A stretch of DNA of 11,802 nucleotides from NCBI GenBank assembly GCA_021829515.1, contig JAKBPM010000032.1:1-11802 (forward strand), read 5' to 3'. The notes beneath the pieces are model-generated. The model was not told the DNA's origin and made no database searches. It saw only the letters and a list, made by a program, of their open reading frames with translations. This DNA is from Nitrospirota bacterium (GTDB taxonomy: Bacteria; Nitrospirota_A; Leptospirillia; Leptospirillales; Leptospirillaceae). Of this stretch, positions 1-6,419 are shown piece after piece. The position numbers and the translations under genes are program-made. Positions within the stretch are counted from its first letter, which is position 1. Every line of letters starts with the position of its first letter.

Positions 1-2
1 GC

Positions 3-1223
3 TATCTCATCGATGAAAAAGGCAACCGCTTTCTTGACGGGACAGCATCCCTCTGGGTCAACCTCCTTGGCCACAAAAACTCGGCGATCGATCAGGCCAT
101 TAGAAACCAGCTTGAACAATGGGCCCACTCTACATTTCTGGGACTTTCCCATGAACCCGGCATCCTCCTGGCAAAAGAACTGCTCGACATCGCTCCCAAC
201 GGTCTGACAAAGGTTTTTTTCTCCGACAATGGCTCCACGGCGGTGGAGGCCGCACTGAAACTTGCCTATCTCTCGACACCAAGAGGAGAAGAAAGCAGAC
301 GTCCATCCCGCTTCCTGTCCTTCTCTCAAGCCTACCATGGAGACACACTCGGAGCCGTCGGTGTGGGAGGAATCGACCGATTCCACCAGGAATTCGGACC
401 GATTCTCGTCCCCTCCATCAAAGTTCCCGCCCCGGACTGTTTCCATTGCCCATCAGGTCTTAAAAAAGAGTCCTGCCATATGGAATGTTTCGATCTTTTC
501 AAAACCATACTGACAGCTCATCGTGACGAAACCTGCGCCGTGATCTGCGAGCCCCTGCTTCAGGCTGCAGGCGGCATGATCGTCTGGCCGCCGGGATATC
601 TCAAAAAGATTCGAGAATTGACCCTTGAACTCGACATTCCCCTGATTGCCGATGAAGTTGCAACCGGGTTCGGAAGAGCAGGAGCCATGTTTGCATGCGA
701 CCTCGAACAGGTCTCCCCCGACTTTCTCTGCCTGGGGAAAGGCTTGACCGGAGGCTACCTCCCGCTGGCAGCAACCCTCATGACAGATCGGGTTTATGAA
801 TCCGTCAAACAATCTCCCGGAGCCTTTTTTCATGGTCACAGCTTTACGGCCAACCCGCTCGGAGCCGCTGCCGCAAGAGCAACGCTCTCCCAACTGAAAG
901 ACTTGCAGGCAGTCAGGGACGTTCGGGAAAAAAATGCTGTTGCGACAAAGGTTTTCACCGAACTGGCAACCCGATATCCCGGGGTCAGAAATTTTCGGTC
1001 GCTCGGCCTCATCGTTGCCATGGACCTTTATGCTGGGGAGACACCCTTCTCATCTGATAAGATGGAGGCGCTCAGACAGCATTGCCATGAACGAGGGCTG
1101 ATCATCCGTCCATTGGGGCATATTGCCTACCTGTTCCCCCCACTGTCCGTATCCATGGCAGAATGGACCGGGATGTGCCGGATCCTTGGGGAATCCATCA
1201 TGGCCTGTTACACCAAACAATAG
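3..1223 (+). CDS. bioA: Adenosylmethionine-8-amino-7-oxononanoate aminotransferase (5' end outside window)
   Basis: This is a PLP-dependent class III aminotransferase of biotin synthesis. It converts 7-keto-8-aminopelargonate to 7,8-diaminopelargonate in the cytoplasm, with S-adenosylmethionine as amino donor. The frame is open from base 3, and the first visible residues (YLIDEKGNRFLDG, then SLWVN and GH) match the usual BioA N-terminal region, so I infer only some 30-40 residues are missing. The visible 406 residues end at TAG 1221-1223. BioA hallmarks are the cysteine-rich segment DCFHCPSG, the EPLLQAAGGM segment, the PLP-ring aspartate in IADEVATGFGR (fragment residue 217), the Schiff-base lysine in LCLGKGLTGGYLPLA (residue 246, codon 738-740) and FFHGHSFTANPLG near the cofactor phosphate. 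It is first in a + strand run; the next gene starts 19 nt downstream. No other bio gene is visible. Confidence in the family is high; the true start is out of view. Confidence 0.95.
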   Translation, partial: YLIDEKGNRFLDGTASLWVNLLGHKNSAIDQAIRNQLEQWAHSTFLGLSHEPGILLAKELLDIAPNGLTKVFFSDNGSTAVEAALKLAYLSTPRGEESRRPSRFLSFSQAYHGDTLGAVGVGGIDRFHQEFGPILVPSIKVPAPDCFHCPSGLKKESCHMECFDLFKTILTAHRDETCAVICEPLLQAAGGMIVWPPGYLKKIRELTLELDIPLIADEVATGFGRAGAMFACDLEQVSPDFLCLGKGLTGGYLPLAATLMTDRVYESVKQSPGAFFHGHSFTANPLGAAAARATLSQLKDLQAVRDVREKNAVATKVFTELATRYPGVRNFRSLGLIVAMDLYAGETPFSSDKMEALRQHCHERGLIIRPLGHIAYLFPPLSVSMAEWTGMCRILGESIMACYTKQ

Positions 1224-1242
1224 AATCGGAAAGGATTTTTCC

Positions 1243-2121
1243 TTGAAATCAATCTTCCAGAACGCCCCTTCAATGCCGCATGGACTGTCCAGACTGATAT
1301 CCGGCCATACCAGAGCCTTCGCTGTCGGAACAGTCGTCTCGCTGGCAATGTTCACGCCCTTCAAGGTAGCGATGGCCTCACCCGATACCCAAACCCTTTC
1401 CTGGACCCTTGCCATATCCGACCAGAAGGGAAAAGACAAGCCCGTCACACAAACCATCACCTACCATATTACCCCAAATATGATGCGCATCGACCAGACG
1501 ACCGCTTCCGGATCCCAGATCTTTATCTGGAGAACCGATGCAGGTCTGGTTTATGCCATTGATCCGGAAAAGAAGACCTATCACCAGGATACTCTCGACC
1601 ATGTCCTGTCCTATCAGTCGATGTCGGACCTTCTCGGGAAACACTCGGGAAAGAATCCCGGAGACAAGATCCTGGAAAAACCACACACGGAAATGGTCTC
1701 GGGAATTGCCTGCACCGATGAAAAGCTCCTTCACAAATTCAGGGGCGTCGTCGTTGGCATGATCAATGGTGACCAGACCATTGAAATCTGCCGAACCCAA
1801 ACCATTCCAGGAATCGAGATCCTGAAATCCTTTCAGAAAAACCTCGTATTGCTCGATCGGAAAATCGATAAAAAAGAGATCCGTCAAGACGAGTCGACAA
1901 CCATCTCTCTCCTTGTCCACAAGGAAACGGCCTACAAAGCCGGCTTCATTTCCCGAATGCTAAACGCCATCGGACTTTATGACCTCTCAAAGGTTCCTGC
2001 CACAGAAGTCGAGGATTCAAGGATCTCAAATGTCAAGGTTGAGCCGGAAAGCACCAGCCAGTTCAACCTCCCCGATGGACTCAAAAGAGTCTTCCTTCCC
2101 GCAGGACCTGGTCCTCATTGA
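1243..2121 (+). CDS. Secreted DUF4412/LolA-like protein of unknown function
   Basis: The protein is about 292 residues with a Sec-type signal peptide: basic/polar N-terminus, hydrophobic stretch AVGTVVSLAMF, and probable cleavage after KVAMA near residue 45, so it is likely periplasmic. The mature part has the pattern MMRIDQ... then IFIWRTDAGLVYAIDPEKKTY. This resembles DUF4412-type envelope proteins with a LolA-like half-barrel fold; that assignment rests on pattern memory only. I see no catalytic motif. I chose the TTG at 1243 because GGAAAGGA (1228-1235) sits 7 nt before it. The ATG at 1273 would give a more ordinary 35-residue signal peptide but has no clear ribosome binding site. Upstream in-frame codons run back into bioA and are unlikely to be used. 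It follows bioA by 19 nt and overlaps the next gene by 4 nt (TTGA), so it is probably translated with the lipid kinase. A link to envelope lipid handling is inference. Confidence 0.75.
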   Translation: MKSIFQNAPSMPHGLSRLISGHTRAFAVGTVVSLAMFTPFKVAMASPDTQTLSWTLAISDQKGKDKPVTQTITYHITPNMMRIDQTTASGSQIFIWRTDAGLVYAIDPEKKTYHQDTLDHVLSYQSMSDLLGKHSGKNPGDKILEKPHTEMVSGIACTDEKLLHKFRGVVVGMINGDQTIEICRTQTIPGIEILKSFQKNLVLLDRKIDKKEIRQDESTTISLLVHKETAYKAGFISRMLNAIGLYDLSKVPATEVEDSRISNVKVEPESTSQFNLPDGLKRVFLPAGPGPH

Positions 2122-3023
2122 CCAAGGAAGAATCTGGGCGGAGACCAACCCGCCCGATTTTTCTTCACAATCAGGGATCAGGACCAGCTTTCCTCAAATG
2201 GCGACACCTGAAAATGGCCAATCTCTTTCGGGCTCTCTACCCTGAAGGGTTTTATGTATCAATCGATCCAACGAACGCCGACCAATGCCAACATCAATTT
2301 CAGAAAGCAATCTTATCGGGCGGTGACTATATTTATGTGGGCGGAGGGGACGGTACGCTCAACCGGCTCTTGCCGGATCTGTTAGATGCAAAACTCCCCG
2401 TTGGCGTCTTGCCCATCGGTACAGGAAATCTTTTCGCAAGGTATGTACTTGGAATACAAAGCTCTTCCGACCTCTTGAAAACCCCGGAACACTATACAAC
2501 CAAAGCCTTCTATCCCGGACTTTCCGACAATCGTCCTTTTGTTTTAATGGTCGGAACAGGACTTGATGGAGAGGCCATCCATCATCAATCGAACCGGGGA
2601 AAATATTGGCTGGGGAAATTTTCATACCCGTTGGAGATGTTTTTTGCGCTCATACGCGACAAGATGCCGGAACTTTTCATACGCTATGAAGACACAGAAG
2701 GAATCGTTCAAGAAAAAACCGCTCTATGGGCCATCGTTGCAAGATCCCCTTCCTACTTTCCCCTCTTTACAGTCAACCCAGATTGGGATCCATGGCAAAA
2801 AGCCTTATCGGTGACATTGATTCACGGAAGATCGAAAAAAGATATCTGGATTTCCTTAATAGAGATTTTGATGGGCAAAATCCCTTCGAAGCGGATCACG
2901 TTTGAAAAGACACGATCGGTTCAAATCAGGGGAGTTGCCCGAACACAGGCCGATGGGGAAGAGATCCCTCTTCCAGAGTGGACAAGTGTCTCAGAAAAAA
3001 CGATTTTTTTTTCCACTAAATGA
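2118..3023 (+). CDS. Diacylglycerol/lipid kinase family protein (YegS/DgkB-like)
   Basis: This 301-residue protein has the diacylglycerol-kinase catalytic fold. The ATP-binding motif GGGDGTLN is at residues 75-82, GTGN at 101-104 and the second-domain motif GTGLDGEA at 146-153. The N-terminal strand IFLHNQGSG (14-22) corresponds to the usual 'NP-x-SG' opening, although the proline is absent. ADGE near the C-terminus matches the conserved final motif. Members phosphorylate diacylglycerol, sphingosine-like or other lipids at the inner membrane; the substrate cannot be told here. Length is normal for the family (about 290-320). The start is TTG 2118-2120, overlapping the previous stop as TTGA. 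AGGA at 2104-2107 is a weak ribosome binding site about 10 nt away. The first internal ATG (2214) would remove the first beta strand, so TTG is preferred. It is last in the + operon; no clear hairpin terminator follows it. Confidence 0.88.
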   Translation: MTKEESGRRPTRPIFLHNQGSGPAFLKWRHLKMANLFRALYPEGFYVSIDPTNADQCQHQFQKAILSGGDYIYVGGGDGTLNRLLPDLLDAKLPVGVLPIGTGNLFARYVLGIQSSSDLLKTPEHYTTKAFYPGLSDNRPFVLMVGTGLDGEAIHHQSNRGKYWLGKFSYPLEMFFALIRDKMPELFIRYEDTEGIVQEKTALWAIVARSPSYFPLFTVNPDWDPWQKALSVTLIHGRSKKDIWISLIEILMGKIPSKRITFEKTRSVQIRGVARTQADGEEIPLPEWTSVSEKTIFFSTK

Positions 3024-3098
3024 TAATTTAGTCCGCCAGCCAAAATTTGAAAGGTTGACCTGCGCACTGCACAGTCAATTTCTAGCTGCTTTCAAGAT

Positions 3099-3119
3099 GG
3101 ATATACTGTACGTATATCC
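3099..3119 (+). promoter_or_regulatory. Palindromic operator overlapping the vapBC -10 box
   Basis: A perfect inverted repeat has 8-bp arms GGATATAC and GTATATCC around the 5-base centre TGTAC. It contains TATACT (3102-3107), a 5/6 match to a sigma70 -10 box. The best-spaced -35 (TTTCTA, 3079-3084, 17-bp spacer) is poor. The repeat ends 20 bp before the vapB ATG. VapB-type antitoxins commonly bind such palindromes and repress their own operon, so this is very likely the autoregulatory site; binding itself is inferred. Confidence 0.75.
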
Positions 3120-3139
3120 ACCCACCATGGAGGTTTGCC

Positions 3140-3370
3140 ATGACCTATGCGCGCGTATTTCAATCCGGCAATAGCCAAGCCGTACGTTTGCCGAAAGAAT
3201 TCCGTTTTTCCACCGATCAAGTCGAAATCTTCAGGCGGGGGGATGAGGTTATCCTGCGCGAATACCCAAGCAGTGCGCTCGCCATTTTCGATGTTTTTGG
3301 TCAGTTGCCTAAAGATTTTATGTCGCAGGGACGGGCGGAGTCTCACCCGCAGGAAAGAGAGTCCTTCTGA
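3140..3370 (+). CDS. vapB: VapB-type antitoxin
   Basis: This 76-residue antitoxin has an AbrB/SpoVT-like (swapped-hairpin) DNA-binding N-terminus: ARVFQSGNSQAVRLPKEFRF at residues 4-23, then VEIFRRGDEVILRE. This is the standard VapB pattern. The C-terminal 30 residues would be the flexible part that wraps and inhibits VapC. The start is ATG 3140 with a strong GGAGG (3129-3133) 6 nt upstream. The stop TGA (3368-3370) overlaps the vapC ATG by one base, so the two are translationally coupled. A palindrome over the promoter lies just upstream and probably mediates autorepression by VapB or VapBC. The pair is typical of mobile or accessory TA modules and sits between two unrelated operons, next to tnpB debris. 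Confidence 0.92.
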   Translation: MTYARVFQSGNSQAVRLPKEFRFSTDQVEIFRRGDEVILREYPSSALAIFDVFGQLPKDFMSQGRAESHPQERESF

Positions 3371-3777
3371 TGGCGGGACGTTACCTGCTGGACACGAATA
3401 TCTGCATCTATATCGCCAGGCACAATCCGCCCGCCGTGCGAGAACGGTTTGCCTGGCATACGGCGGATGAGCTGGTCATGTCAGTGGTGACACTGGGAGA
3501 GTTGCGTTTCGGCGAGGAAAAAAGCCAATCGCGCGAACGCGCACTTGCCGTCATCTCGCAACTTGCATCGACCATGCAAATCGCGCCACTCACTGAGCCA
3601 GTCGTCGAACATTACGGCCAGATACGCGCCGCTCTGCAACAGGCGGGCTTCATGATCGGCAACAACGATCTTTGGCTGGTAGCGCATGCCAGAGCAGAGG
3701 GCTGGATACTGGTGACCAATAACGAACGAGAGTTCGCGCGGGTTGTTGGGTTGCAGGTGGAAAACTGGGCAGTCTGA
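3370..3777 (+). CDS. vapC: VapC PIN-domain ribonuclease toxin
   Basis: This 135-residue protein is a complete PIN domain. The acidic metal-binding residues are visible: D8 in LLDTN, E44 in VTLGELRFG, D100 in IGNNDLWLVAHA, with TNN (116-118) at the fourth position and the usual EFARVVGLQVENW ending. VapC toxins are Mg-dependent endoribonucleases that cut tRNA or rRNA and stop growth when VapB is degraded; the target RNA cannot be predicted here. Length is normal and all catalytic positions are kept, so the toxin looks active. The ATG overlaps the vapB stop by one base. The stop is at 3775-3777, and the next gene is convergent on the other strand. Confidence 0.94.
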   Translation: MAGRYLLDTNICIYIARHNPPAVRERFAWHTADELVMSVVTLGELRFGEEKSQSRERALAVISQLASTMQIAPLTEPVVEHYGQIRAALQQAGFMIGNNDLWLVAHARAEGWILVTNNEREFARVVGLQVENWAV

Positions 3778-3855
3778 GGGTAATGCGTAGTCAGGCGGAT
3801 AATCAATCTGACCATACAGCAATTGAATTTTCCCTGGTGGTTCAGGCCAACAACT

Positions 3856-3875
3856 CTCCCGGATAAATCCGGGAG
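3856..3875. terminator. Hairpin between convergent vapC and DUF433 gene
   Basis: CTCCCGGA and TCCGGGAG form a perfect 8-bp stem with a TAAA loop (an A-T closing pair may shorten the loop to AA). It lies about 80 bp after vapC and about 60 bp after the stop of the convergent DUF433 gene, so it could serve both strands. There is no T tract on either side. It may act as a transcript-stabilising or weak terminator, or be a stray repeat unit. The rest of 3778-3938 shows no gene. Confidence 0.4.
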
Positions 3876-3938
3876 CAACCTGGCGTAAACCCATGATGTT
3901 TTCCGAGATTGATCAAAACAGATCGAGCTAAACGGAGG

Positions 3939-4181
3939 TTACTTCGGATTTTCCATCATGTCCGGAAGATACATCGGCGCCCTTCTCACCCAGTCGATCA
4001 TGAAATCAATCGCCGCAGTCAAGTCTTCCTGAGACAGCTCCGGATAACACTCGGTTGTAATCCTCTCGGGCGTATATCCTTTTTTGAACAGCTCAAGAAA
4101 GACGGTAACCGGAATCTGCGTCCCGGCAATACAGGGAAGCCCCCTGGCAACCCGCGGGTTCATACTGATCTGTTTTGCCAT
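3939..4181 (-). CDS. DUF433 family protein (putative antitoxin-like)
   Basis: This 80-residue protein matches DUF433: an N-terminal part ending in GLPCIAGTQIPV (residues 14-25; the usual form is G-x-P-x-I-x-GTRIPV), then ELFKKGYTPERI, YPELSQEDLTAAIDFM. DUF433 proteins carry a helix-turn-helix-like fold and are usually found immediately upstream of a DUF5615 PIN-like protein, together proposed as a VapBC-like toxin-antitoxin pair. No DUF5615 partner follows here. I chose ATG 4181 because GGAGG (4188-4192 on the minus strand) lies 6 nt before it; a longer version to 4208 would have no such site and would run through an IS end. The gene is convergent to vapBC. The right end of a tnpB relic lies about 2 nt upstream of the GGAGG. 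Function as an orphan antitoxin is inferred. Confidence 0.8.
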   Translation of the reverse strand: MAKQISMNPRVARGLPCIAGTQIPVTVFLELFKKGYTPERITTECYPELSQEDLTAAIDFMIDWVRRAPMYLPDMMENPK

Positions 4182-4193
4182 TGACTGCCTCCA

Positions 4194-4237
4194 TGGACTC
4201 TCCCACATCTAAGCGCTTTGCGCTGTAGAAGGGGTTT
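4194..4237 (-). mobile_element. IS200/IS605-type right end hairpin (omegaRNA 3'-end-like)
   Basis: Read on the minus strand, ACCCC, TTCTA, a bulged C and AGCGC pair across an AAA loop with GCGCT, TAGAT and G(T)GGG. This gives an imperfect hairpin of about 13 bp at roughly 4202-4235, including the perfect core AGCGC-AAA-GCGCT (4212-4224). It is followed by AGAGTCCA, ending near 4194. The layout (hairpin, TAG, G-rich arm, GAG..GTC) is the same as at the tnpB end near 11659. Right ends of IS605-type elements double as the 3' scaffold of the TnpB guide RNA; that this relic is still transcribed is not shown. Confidence 0.55.
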
Positions 4238-4334
4238 CTGGTCTCACGACTTTCATTTCCTCTTTCGCTGAGGATGCCCGATGGTACGGGTCCCACGTCC
4301 TCTCCGGAGGCTTTGACTTCGGACCGTTCCTGCC
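4209..4334 (-). pseudogene. tnpB C-terminal tail remnant
   Basis: On the minus strand a 41-codon open stretch follows an in-frame TAG (4335-4337) and ends at TAG 4211-4209, inside the terminal hairpin. It begins GRNGPKSKPPERTW and ends with KEEMKVVRPETPSTAQSA. This is the style of the variable tail that follows the zinc ribbon in IS605 OrfB/TnpB proteins, where a 'G-x-NG...' segment, a K-(Q/E)-E motif and a stop near the right-end hairpin are common. No zinc ribbon, RuvC residues or left end is found upstream; the sequence changes to operon-terminator sequence by about 4366. I read it as the 3' scrap of a deleted tnpB element. The assignment rests mainly on the adjoining hairpin, because the tail itself is poorly conserved. 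The alternative 84-codon frame here runs on through the IS end into the DUF433 gene and is not a real gene. Confidence 0.45.
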
Positions 4335-4365
4335 CTAGTGGAAACATTTTCTCATGTTTGGCAGG

Positions 4366-4429
4366 AAAAAAATAGACCGCCCGCTTGCCCCCATCTTGTC
4401 CTGCGGGCTAAGAAGGGGAATGAGCGGGC
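4366..4429 (-). terminator. Terminator-like inverted repeat after the LPS operon
   Basis: On the minus strand, 56 nt after the GT4 stop, GCCCGCT (4429-4423) pairs with AGCGGGC (4385-4379). Inside, CCCC/GGGG and CTT/AAG add further pairs around a 12-nt loop. The stem is followed by GGTCTA and seven T (4372-4366). The 6-nt gap between stem and T-run and the internal loops make it imperfect, but position and orientation fit an intrinsic terminator for the minus-strand operon. Confidence 0.6.
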
Positions 4430-4485
4430 AAATGTTCAAGAAGAAAAAATCATTATTATTCCGGAGATGGAGCGGATCCCCTCCC

Positions 4486-5694
4486 CTACGTCCATGGAAG
4501 GCACGGATCAGCAAGCCCTCCTTTTTCAAGGTAGGGGTTCCGGTTGATCCTGCCTTGCCTCAAAAGCTCCAGTGCATTTCGATACACCGCTTCTGTCCTC
4601 ATATTGCAGGTTTCGATGGAAAAAGCTTGATCCATTCTTTCCCGAATATAGTCCTTCCCCTGAAAGAAACTTCCACCCATCGACAAAAGAGAGGATACCT
4701 TTCTGGCAAATGCGGCGGGATCCTTGGGTGCCACAAGGTGCAGCCCCGGAAGGATATTGGCCATTTCGGGAATTCCTCCCACCCTGAAAGCGACTACTTC
4801 CTTTTTTGCCGCGATCGCTTCAAGGACCACCAGCGGAAAAGAGTCCCGGACCGAAGGAAGAACGACCAGATCCGCGATGGACAGGTAAGGTCCGGGATTT
4901 TGCGAACCCATAAAGTGAAGCCTTGAAAATCCGGCCTCTCCCAAAAGACGTCTGGCACGACCCTGCACTTCATCATATAACGGACCGGTACCCAAAAAAA
5001 TCATGTGAAGATCCGGAAACTCTTCCAACAGGAGCACCAGCGCATCAAGCATCAGATGGTGGCCCTTGTCACGCTGAAAAATCCCGATCTGCAACAGAAC
5101 TTTTTTTCCCGAGAGACCTTTTGCGATAGAAAGTTCTTGCCCCATGGATACAAATTCCCGGTCTTCTTCCTTGTCCTTCATGGCAATCCCCCGCGGGATC
5201 GTCACGACATGCCAGAATGGAATATTTTTTTCCATGAAAAAAATACGCAGGGATTCGCTCACGACAACAAGCCGGTCACAAAAGCTTCGAAAGGGAATCA
5301 TGCTTCGTGGAACATTCAGGAGATGTCTTTGACGAATAACCAGCGGACGTCTTTCCCCAAGAGAGATCGCACTGACATAGCCCAGGAAAGAATCGATATA
5401 GCTCGTCGTTACCAGTACATCGATCCGTTCTTCCAGGATAAACTGTCGAAGTTTTGAAAAGCACGCCTGGTCAAAGTTGCTCTTCATCGAAAAAGCGACC
5501 GTTTCGGTCCTGGCGCGTGCCTCCTCAAAGAAGGGAGTTCCCGGCCGGGCACCCAGAATATATCTGTGGCCGCGGGAATTCATCCCCTTTGCCTCGGCAA
5601 TATGGTCCCGCTCCTGCCCTCCATACCCGGTGGTGCAGTCAAGATGAAGAATGTTCAATGGACAGTCGTGGATCTCAAGAGGAGAGTTCGTCAT
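4486..5694 (-). CDS. GT4 family glycosyltransferase
   Basis: This 402-residue GT-B fold enzyme is of the GT4 (WaaG/RfaG-like) class, transferring a sugar from a nucleotide donor onto a surface glycan precursor at the cytoplasmic face of the inner membrane. Visible marks are an N-terminal HLD...GYGGQER segment (17-29), the C-terminal domain opening VLLQIGIFQRDKGHHLMLDAL (199-219), IFLGTGPL, and the donor-site signature DSFPLVVLEAIAAK (284-297). In the latter the usual E-x7-E has D284 in the first position and E292 in the second. GGIPE follows at 306-310. I chose ATG 5694 because it forms an ATGA overlap with the deacetylase stop. A TTG at 5721 in the same frame would add 9 residues and has no better ribosome binding site. 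It is last in the operon. The acceptor and sugar are unknown. Confidence 0.88.
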   Translation of the reverse strand: MTNSPLEIHDCPLNILHLDCTTGYGGQERDHIAEAKGMNSRGHRYILGARPGTPFFEEARARTETVAFSMKSNFDQACFSKLRQFILEERIDVLVTTSYIDSFLGYVSAISLGERRPLVIRQRHLLNVPRSMIPFRSFCDRLVVVSESLRIFFMEKNIPFWHVVTIPRGIAMKDKEEDREFVSMGQELSIAKGLSGKKVLLQIGIFQRDKGHHLMLDALVLLLEEFPDLHMIFLGTGPLYDEVQGRARRLLGEAGFSRLHFMGSQNPGPYLSIADLVVLPSVRDSFPLVVLEAIAAKKEVVAFRVGGIPEMANILPGLHLVAPKDPAAFARKVSSLLSMGGSFFQGKDYIRERMDQAFSIETCNMRTEAVYRNALELLRQGRINRNPYLEKGGLADPCLPWT

Positions 5695-6419
5695 TGGGCT
5701 ATCCGGGCAAAAAGAGTCCAAGAGACAAATCGGGGAATCGACATTCTCCCCGAAATTGGCCTGCAGGGCAAAAGCATGGAAGAGACTTCCTGCTCCAGGA
5801 TGTTCCTTCGCCTTACCGATCGTCCCCAGGCATACCCTGCCGAGCGGACAATGGAAGGCGTTTCGTCCCGATAGGCACCGAAAGGATAGCAGAACGAGCG
5901 AACGGGAGTTCCCAGGAGATCTTCAAGGTCGCACTTTGACCCGAAGATTTCATCCCTGGCTTCATCGGAAGAGATCCGCGAAAGGTCGGCATGGGTTCGG
6001 GTATGGCTCCCGATCTCAAAGCCCATCGATATCATCTCGCCCATCTCTTCTTTTCCCATGAGAGGATGCCCCCTCCAGACAGGATCGTCTGTCCAGTCCG
6101 AAACCCCACCCTTTTTTCCTGAAATACAGAAAATCGTGGCATGAAATCCAAACCCCTGAAGAATCGGCATCGCGTATCGATAGTTGTCCAAATATCCATC
6201 ATCAAAAGTAATCGCCACATTTTTCTTCCCTGAAACCGGATGAAGGTGCCCATGACTCATGGCAAAATCAAGGGTCGTTCCCTGAAATCCTGCTTTTTCA
6301 AGAATCGACATCTGCCGGCGGAATCGCTCGGGCGTCACCCCGGCATGAGGCGATACAGACGGGTCGACCCGGTGATAGTAGAGAATGGGGGGAACCCGGA
6401 CCCCCTCTTTGGTCTTCAA
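5691..6419 (-). CDS. NodB-type polysaccharide deacetylase
   Basis: This is a 242-residue carbohydrate esterase family 4 protein. The NodB motifs are present in order: TFDDG (71-75, catalytic and metal aspartates D73/D74), SHTRTH (138-143, metal-binding H139 and H143) and CYPFGAYRDET with the motif-3 arginine. ILYYHRVDP near the N-terminus is the usual opening of the longer NodB-type proteins. These enzymes remove N- or O-acetyl groups from cell-surface polysaccharides or glycolipids. There is no signal peptide or membrane helix, so it may act in the cytoplasm on a lipid-linked or nucleotide-linked sugar. The start is TTG 6419, overlapping the upstream stop as TTGA, with a G-rich GGGGG ribosome binding site 7 nt before it; the longer frame back to 6533 only overlaps the upstream gene. 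The gene is embedded in the LPS operon, so modification of a core or O-chain sugar is a reasonable inference. Confidence 0.88.
   Translation of the reverse strand: MKTKEGVRVPPILYYHRVDPSVSPHAGVTPERFRRQMSILEKAGFQGTTLDFAMSHGHLHPVSGKKNVAITFDDGYLDNYRYAMPILQGFGFHATIFCISGKKGGVSDWTDDPVWRGHPLMGKEEMGEMISMGFEIGSHTRTHADLSRISSDEARDEIFGSKCDLEDLLGTPVRSFCYPFGAYRDETPSIVRSAGYAWGRSVRRRNILEQEVSSMLLPCRPISGRMSIPRFVSWTLFARIAQ

Noticed and set aside
1378..1920. Minus-strand 180-codon open frame antisense to the DUF4412-like gene
   Set aside because: No family pattern; the + strand frame has a signal peptide, a ribosome binding site and operon spacing.
2995..3012. A-run / T-run pair near the end of the lipid kinase gene as a terminator
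   Set aside because: It pairs only A with T, lies inside the coding sequence and has no GC stem.
3055..3060. TTGACC as the -35 box of vapBC
   Set aside because: It is about 41 bp from the TATACT box, and no usable -10 lies 16-18 bp after it.
3481..3894. Minus-strand 137-codon open frame antisense to vapC
   Set aside because: It lies opposite a clear PIN-domain toxin, shows no recognisable motif and has no ribosome binding site. It is also not a DUF5615 partner for the DUF433 gene.
4093..4347. Minus-strand 84-codon open frame overlapping the DUF433 gene start
   Set aside because: It crosses the IS right end and then reads the DUF433 gene out of frame. The natural tnpB tail frame ends at TAG 4211-4209 instead.
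4354..4926. Plus-strand 190-codon open frame
   Set aside because: It runs antisense to the GT4 gene and through the terminator-like repeat, and has no recognisable motif.
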